A DNA stretch of 64,000 nucleotides from Myxococcales bacterium (GTDB lineage: Bacteria; Myxococcota_A; Polyangia; Haliangiales; Haliangiaceae): contig JADJUW010000001.1 of NCBI GenBank assembly GCA_016716835.1, positions 1,756,001 to 1,820,000 of the forward strand. The letters run 5' to 3'. Below are positions 59,973 through 64,000 of the stretch, piece by piece; position 1 is the first letter of the stretch; the number at the start of each line of letters is the position of its first letter. The notes below the pieces were generated by a model that was not told where the DNA came from, made no database searches, and was given only the letters and a program-made list of their open reading frames with translations. The translations under genes and the position numbers were made by a program.

Positions 59973-62494
59973 GGCTTGGGTGCCTCGGTTGGCTTGCCCG
60001 GCGTGGGCGTGGGCGTAGCCGCGGCGCCTTCGAGTTCGACGTCGCCCTCGACCGGCGACGTGTCGTATTGAATGGCGCCATCAGGGATATTGAGCTGCTG
60101 GGTCTCAAACGCGCGGATCACGGCATCTTCGCGCTCGACCTCTTGCACGGTGCGATTCATCTCTTCGATCAGGCCGCGCTTGCGGCCGTAATCGGCCTTG
60201 GGCATGTACTTCATTTTTTGAAATGATCCGAACTGGCGCAAGAATTCCGTGCGTTCCTCCATCTTGCGGCGATAGATTTCGCGCAGGTCGGCGTCAGACG
60301 TGACGATGTAAGGCGTCAACACCACGAGCAGGTTGGTTTTTTCCTTCTTTTTGGACGAAACCTTAAATAGATAGCCGAGGATCGGGATGTCGCCGAGCAA
60401 GGGCACCTTTGAATCTGAATAGATGGTTTTTTCCGAGATGAAGCCACTTAGCACCGCAGGCGAACGGTCGTTGACGTTGACCACGTTCTTGAGCTTTCGC
60501 TCGCTCCAAATCGGCTGCGGCAGCCCGCCAATCGAGGTCTCGCCAATTTGATCGCTGATATTGATTTCCACCTCGAGGCGTACGCTCTCATCGGCGCTGA
60601 TATGTGGCGTGACCTTCATCTCGAGGGTGAGCGGTTGTCGTTGTACATTCTGCTGTCCAGACCCAAATGGCGAGGTAGCACCCGTGCCAGCCCCGCCAAA
60701 GGTGATGCTGCCGACATAGGGAATATTGGAGCCGACCTTCCATTCGGCGGGCTCATTGTCGACGGTGAGCAGCTGTGGCGATGACAAGAGATTGGCGTTT
60801 TTGGTGGTGCCGAGCGCCTGCACCAACACGCCAAACGAGGGAATGCTGGTGCCCAGCAATTTTTCCGATTCGGGTAGCAGCGGACCAATGATGCCTCCAA
60901 TCAATCCCGATGCCGACGCCAGGCTCGATGGCTGAATCGATTTGACGCTGCCCGCCTGCAGGCCGCCCAATACCAACGAGTCGTTACCGCTGCCGGTTGG
61001 GAGGCCACCGTGAAATGAGGTGCCGAGATCACGGCCGCTACCCACCGAGACCTCCATGATCACGGCCTCGATGTAAACCTGCCGCCGCGGTGTATCGAGC
61101 TTGTCGAGCACGCGCCGCAGTGACATGTAGTCGCGCTCAGAGGCGACGACCACGAGCGAGTTGGTCGGCGAATCGTGGGTGACTTGAACTTGCCCTTCGA
61201 AGGCCGCGCCATCGCCGCCAGCGGCCGCGGGCGTGGGCGCCTGGACCGGCACATTGCGTTGGGGCCCGGCAGTACTCGTTGCGGGCGTCGTGGTGCCGGA
61301 ACGACGGCTTGGCTGGGACTGGCCGGTTAGCGCGCTCTTAATCGTTGTCGCCAGATCTTCGGCATTGCCGTGCTTGACGCTGTAGACGTGAACCGAGCCG
61401 GTGCCATCGGATGGCAAGGCGACATCGAGACGTTGCACCAGGCCGCGCACGCGGTGATAACCGGCGTCATTTGTGACGAGGATGAGTGTGTTGGTGCGCT
61501 CGTCGGCCAAGATCTTGGTTGGCAACGCCGTCTCGACATCTCCCACCGAAAACTGCTCGGCGCCGCCGCCGCGCGTCGCGGTGCCACGCCCGCCAGCCGC
61601 ACCGGCCGCACCTGCCGCGGGGCTTGGGCCGAGAATTTCGTTGAGCTTGGCGACGATGTCTTTGACGTCGCCGTTATTGATCCGCATGGTGTAAATGCCA
61701 TTGCTCGCCGACGGGCGATCGATCTCGCGCGCAATGCTCGCCATGTCGCGAATGTGGCTGGCGTAATCGGTGACGATGATGGCGCCGGCGTCGGGCAAGA
61801 CCTTGATGTCACCAACGCTCGATTTTACCACCGAGATGGCGTCGCTCAGCGCGCTGACGCCGATATGGGTCGGCCGCATAATTGCGCGCACCACCTCGTC
61901 AGAGTTGCCGGGCGTGCCCTTGCGAAAAATGGGCAGGGTTTCGCCTTTAGCTTGCGCCGCCTCGACGATGCGAAGCACGTTGCCCTTGGGCACGACGGTG
62001 AGGCCCATCGATGACAACGACAACAAAAACACGCGGTAGGCGTCTTGCGGGCTCATCTTGAGCGGCGAAATGATCGTCACCTTCTTGGAGCGCGCGAGAA
62101 TGCCGGCCTCGTAGATGAAGTTCTTACAGGTAAAACTCATCGCCCACGTGATGAGGTCTTTGAGCTCGCTCTCGGGCTTAAACGAGATCGTGATCGAGCC
62201 CTTGGCTTTTTTGCAGCTATAGAGCGTTTCATCCTCACCCACTGCAGGCGTCAGCGCAGCGCTGCTGGTCGACGAGCCGCCGGTCGGCGACGATGCCGTC
62301 GAGGGTTGCGACACCACAGGTTTCTCCGCGGCATCGAGCGCTTGCTTTTCCGCGCGGCCACCCGCGCCAGGCGGGCGAGTCGGCGAAGTGCGGCCACCTG
62401 GTTGCGCGGCGGCTGGCAACGCGCCGCCCAGGGTAATGACCACGCAGAGCAGGCTCGCGTTGATGGAGGTACGTAGTGGCGTTTGATGATTCAT
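59969..62494 (-). CDS. gspD: Type II secretion outer-membrane secretin GspD
   Basis: 841 aa. Signal peptide ends near LPAAAQ. N0-N3 domains are visible as repeats such as FLLSLSSMGLTVVPKGNVLR, IMRPTHIGVSALSDAISVVK and FSVGDVETALPTKILADERT, each interrupted by Gly/Ala-rich insertions. The secretin barrel has VEINISDQIGETSIGGLPQP, LSGFISEKTIYSDSKVPLLG and DIPILGYLFKVSSKKKEKTN followed by LLVVLTPYIV. A Pro/Thr tail (TPTPTPGKPTEAPKP) follows the barrel. It forms the pore for folded exoproteins, probably including the protease at 5.0-6.2 kb. Confidence 0.95.
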   Translation of the reverse strand: MNHQTPLRTSINASLLCVVITLGGALPAAAQPGGRTSPTRPPGAGGRAEKQALDAAEKPVVSQPSTASSPTGGSSTSSAALTPAVGEDETLYSCKKAKGSITISFKPESELKDLITWAMSFTCKNFIYEAGILARSKKVTIISPLKMSPQDAYRVFLLSLSSMGLTVVPKGNVLRIVEAAQAKGETLPIFRKGTPGNSDEVVRAIMRPTHIGVSALSDAISVVKSSVGDIKVLPDAGAIIVTDYASHIRDMASIAREIDRPSASNGIYTMRINNGDVKDIVAKLNEILGPSPAAGAAGAAGGRGTATRGGGAEQFSVGDVETALPTKILADERTNTLILVTNDAGYHRVRGLVQRLDVALPSDGTGSVHVYSVKHGNAEDLATTIKSALTGQSQPSRRSGTTTPATSTAGPQRNVPVQAPTPAAAGGDGAAFEGQVQVTHDSPTNSLVVVASERDYMSLRRVLDKLDTPRRQVYIEAVIMEVSVGSGRDLGTSFHGGLPTGSGNDSLVLGGLQAGSVKSIQPSSLASASGLIGGIIGPLLPESEKLLGTSIPSFGVLVQALGTTKNANLLSSPQLLTVDNEPAEWKVGSNIPYVGSITFGGAGTGATSPFGSGQQNVQRQPLTLEMKVTPHISADESVRLEVEINISDQIGETSIGGLPQPIWSERKLKNVVNVNDRSPAVLSGFISEKTIYSDSKVPLLGDIPILGYLFKVSSKKKEKTNLLVVLTPYIVTSDADLREIYRRKMEERTEFLRQFGSFQKMKYMPKADYGRKRGLIEEMNRTVQEVEREDAVIRAFETQQLNIPDGAIQYDTSPVEGDVELEGAAATPTPTPGKPTEAPKP

Positions 62495-62504
62495 ATCAAC
62501 TCAT

Positions 62505-62749
62505 TTAACGAATGGAGTAACGCATGGTCACGGACTGGCCGCGCCGGGTGATGACGAGTTCGAGGTTGGTGGCTTGCTTGAGCTTGGAGTAGGCCTCAAG
62601 CCCCTGCTCGGCGCTGGTGAGGTCAAAGCCGTTGACGCTGTTGATGACGTCGCCTGAGACAAGGCCGATTTTGCCGTAGACGCCGCTGGGCTTGACCGAG
62701 TAGAGCCGCAGCCCGACCGGCTTGCCCTTGACGACGGCAGGTTGCACTT
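62505..62749. repeat. 245-bp direct repeat, copy A (PDZ segment)
   Basis: Direct repeat with 63010-63254, offset 505 bp. About six differences in 245 positions were seen by eye (for example TTAACG/TTACCG and GATTTTG/GATCTTG), all synonymous in the two reading frames. Identity falls off sharply just beyond VQPAVV in the coding direction. Confidence 0.85.
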
Positions 62750-62945
62750 TGCAGACCTGCTGCACACACTCCGACCTAACCAAGAGTTGCGCGAACAACG
62801 CTCGGGAAATTTCGTATTGTGTGTCGCTAATTTTTTTAACGCCTGTCTTTGGCGCCGACAATACCAGGGCGTCACACGCGCGACCTTCTTGCTCACCCTG
62901 TCGCTGAGCCATGGCCATCGGTTGCGACAAGCCGAACAATATCAC
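62505..62945 (-). CDS. Second GspC-like PDZ protein (short paralogue)
   Basis: 146 aa from a GTG at 62945; the frame stays open upstream (TFIAAALASVILFGLSQPM) without a standard start codon. A real signal peptide may therefore begin earlier by a non-ATG start or a frameshift from the ATG at 62999. Residues 35-66 resemble GspC (GVKKISDTQYEISRAL against GVKKINDSTYEISRAL) and the last 80 residues are identical to GspC's PDZ domain. It lacks the GspC membrane anchor and HR domain. It may be a periplasmic dominant partner of GspD or a decaying duplicate. The near-identical PDZ DNA implies recent duplication or gene conversion. Confidence 0.7.
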   Translation of the reverse strand: MILFGLSQPMAMAQRQGEQEGRACDALVLSAPKTGVKKISDTQYEISRALFAQLLVRSECVQQVCKVQPAVVKGKPVGLRLYSVKPSGVYGKIGLVSGDVINSVNGFDLTSAEQGLEAYSKLKQATNLELVITRRGQSVTMRYSIR

Positions 62946-63009
62946 CGAGGCGAGCGCCGCGGCGATGAAGGTAGAACTTGGTAGGAGGAAGGGCGCATAG
63001 GTGCTCTGC

Positions 63010-63254
63010 TTACCGAATGGAGTAACGCATGGTCACGGACTGGCCGCGCCGGGTGATGACGAGTTCGAGGTTGGTGGCTTGCTTGAGCTTGGAGTAGGCC
63101 TCAAGCCCCTGCTCGGCGCTGGTGAGGTCAAAGCCGTTGACGCTGTTGATCACGTCGCCCGAGACGAGGCCGATCTTGCCGTAGACGCCGCTGGGCTTGA
63201 CCGAGTAGAGCCGCAGCCCGACCGGCTTGCCCTTGACGACGGCAGGTTGCACCT
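63010..63254. repeat. 245-bp direct repeat, copy B (PDZ segment of gspC)
   Basis: The gspC copy of the direct repeat described at 62505-62749; encodes the PDZ domain and the stop codon (CGG TAA against CGT TAA in copy A). Confidence 0.85.
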
Positions 63255-63906
63255 TGGCGTCCTTTTGCAGGCCAAAGGGATTGGCGAGGATTTGATCGAC
63301 GAGCGCGCGTGAAATTTCATAGGTCGAGTCGTTGATTTTTTTGACGCCTTGGTCGAGCGCGGCCGCAAGGTCATCGGCCGGGGGCGCGGTCACCGCCGCG
63401 CTCACGATAGGCGTCGACGCCGGCGCGGCATCGCTGAGCAGCATCAACTTCTCGACGCGACCCGCATTTTGGAACTCGAGATATTTGTAGTAGATGTGGT
63501 CGATCGGTCCCGCGCCAGGGATGGTGTCGCCGACCGCATAAAAGCCCTGATGCAAGGTCGCGGTGTTCAAGACCGTCGCGAACGAGTATTCTGGAACGCT
63601 GCCAACGTTGGTCGCGATCAGCACCAAGGGCAGCGAGGTTTCCCCACCTGGCCCCGCCGCCGCGGTTTCGACCGGCGAACAAGCCGAACAAAACATGTGG
63701 CGCGCGACGATGCTGCCGCCGTCTTTGCTGCGCACGGCCGGCGCCTCGGGCTCGATGATCACCGCCAGCTTAGGCGAAGCCTTCGGATCCGCCAGATACT
63801 TGGCGGCGACGAGGCTGCCGGTCATGCGTGCGGCAAAATAGGCACAGGTGAGCACGGTAAATGCCGTGACCACCCAAAAATGGCGACGCAAAAATTCTTG
63901 GATCAT
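63010..63906 (-). CDS. gspC: Type II secretion system protein GspC
   Basis: 298 aa. N-terminal anchor helix (FWVVTAFTVLTCAYFAARMT), the HR domain at about 65-160 (LVLIATNVGSVPEYSFATVL, LHQGFYAVGDTIPGAGPIDH) and a C-terminal PDZ domain (KVQPAVVKGKPVGLRLYSVK, KIGLVSGDVINSVNGFDL). GspC links the inner-membrane platform to the secretin and selects substrates. It overlaps a gene that enters from the window edge by 4 nt (ATGA), so the operon starts further right. Confidence 0.92.
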   Translation of the reverse strand: MIQEFLRRHFWVVTAFTVLTCAYFAARMTGSLVAAKYLADPKASPKLAVIIEPEAPAVRSKDGGSIVARHMFCSACSPVETAAAGPGGETSLPLVLIATNVGSVPEYSFATVLNTATLHQGFYAVGDTIPGAGPIDHIYYKYLEFQNAGRVEKLMLLSDAAPASTPIVSAAVTAPPADDLAAALDQGVKKINDSTYEISRALVDQILANPFGLQKDAKVQPAVVKGKPVGLRLYSVKPSGVYGKIGLVSGDVINSVNGFDLTSAEQGLEAYSKLKQATNLELVITRRGQSVTMRYSIR

Positions 63907-64000
63907 GGCGCGATTTCCTCTTCGCGGTCACCCACGGCGGCGAGCTCGCCTAGCTCAGCGGCCGCGCCCTCTTCGAGGCGACGATAGATAGTACGGGTCG
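63903..64000 (-). CDS. Partial CDS, C-terminus of the gene before gspC
   Basis: The open frame from the window edge reads TRTIYRRLEEGAAAELGELA, AVGDREEEIAP and ends at a TGA overlapping the gspC ATG. The 31 visible residues are acidic and helical and give no family hint. The overlap supports a real co-transcribed gene upstream of gspC. Confidence 0.55.
   Translation of the reverse strand, partial: TRTIYRRLEEGAAAELGELAAVGDREEEIAP

Noticed and set aside
1..64000. tRNA, rRNA, CRISPR or insertion-sequence content
   Set aside because: None recognised by eye; no tRNA-like acceptor ends, regularly spaced repeats, or transposase motifs such as DDE domains were found.

Overview
This window looks like chromosome of a high-GC member of the Myxococcota (the former Deltaproteobacteria fruiting-body and predatory lineages). 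That is an inference. It rests on the strongly GC-rich coding DNA, two membrane-anchored Hanks-type Ser/Thr kinases (one with a PEGA domain), a secreted trypsin ending in a MYXO-CTERM-like tail, many lipoproteins, and a GspC-to-GspN type II secretion operon. No rRNA, tRNA, CRISPR array, integrase or transposase was seen. Coding density is very high and most neighbours overlap by 1-4 nt.

Left flank (1-17.6 kb): a kinase/PEGA gene, a rhodanese-MoeB fusion, a large lipoprotein of unknown role, the MYXO-CTERM protease, an ErpA/IscA-type Fe-S carrier, a GlcD-type FAD oxidase, two Nudix hydrolases, a lysine 2,3-aminomutase and QueG. These lead into a tight plus-strand signalling operon: two related lipoproteins, a kinase with DFS in place of DFG, a 189-aa unknown and a complete PP2C phosphatase. 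Two copies of an approximately 148-bp palindromic element lie in convergent intergenic gaps at 8.8 and 17.7 kb, in opposite orientations.

Centre (17.8-44.6 kb, minus strand): about 27 genes encode a headless contractile injection system of the Afp/PVC/eCIS type. In transcription order they are a DUF4255 (Afp16-like) cap, sheath 1, a tube-like protein with an internally repeated fold, two small assembly proteins, sheath 2, a gp19-type tube, a 969-aa Ala-rich protein of unknown role, a CIS-tube adaptor (Afp7-like), a gp27-like hub, two separate OB-fold spike proteins, a Cys4 zinc-ribbon miniprotein, gp25, a 1003-aa gpJ/TIGR02243-type baseplate protein and a PASTA-gpI-type tail protein. A baseplate-associated gene split by an apparent frameshift follows. 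The operon continues with non-structural genes: three FHA proteins (one a transmembrane VWA-FHA protein, one a Zn-ribbon FHA protein, one a coiled-coil protein), a Ycf46-type AAA+ ATPase with its DUF1257 and DUF2997 partners, a DUF4157 HExxH protein, a pentapeptide-repeat protein and two small proteins. No capsid, terminase or portal gene is present, and no PAAR, tail-fibre or Afp15-type ATPase gene is recognisable. The kinase/PP2C operon converges on this cluster. The hypothesis offered is a phosphorylation-controlled eCIS, analogous in logic to the PpkA-Fha-PppA control of some type VI secretion systems.

Right flank (44.8-64 kb): a SprT-like HExxH protein, aspS, a LuxR-type regulator, a MoaD-MoaE fusion and an alkyltransferase-like protein come first. 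Then comes a complete type II secretion operon read right to left: gspC, a second short gspC-like PDZ gene, then gspD, E, F, G, H, I, J, K, L, M and N. The two gspC-type genes share an approximately 245-bp, near-identical PDZ segment. The prepilin peptidase gspO is not in the window.
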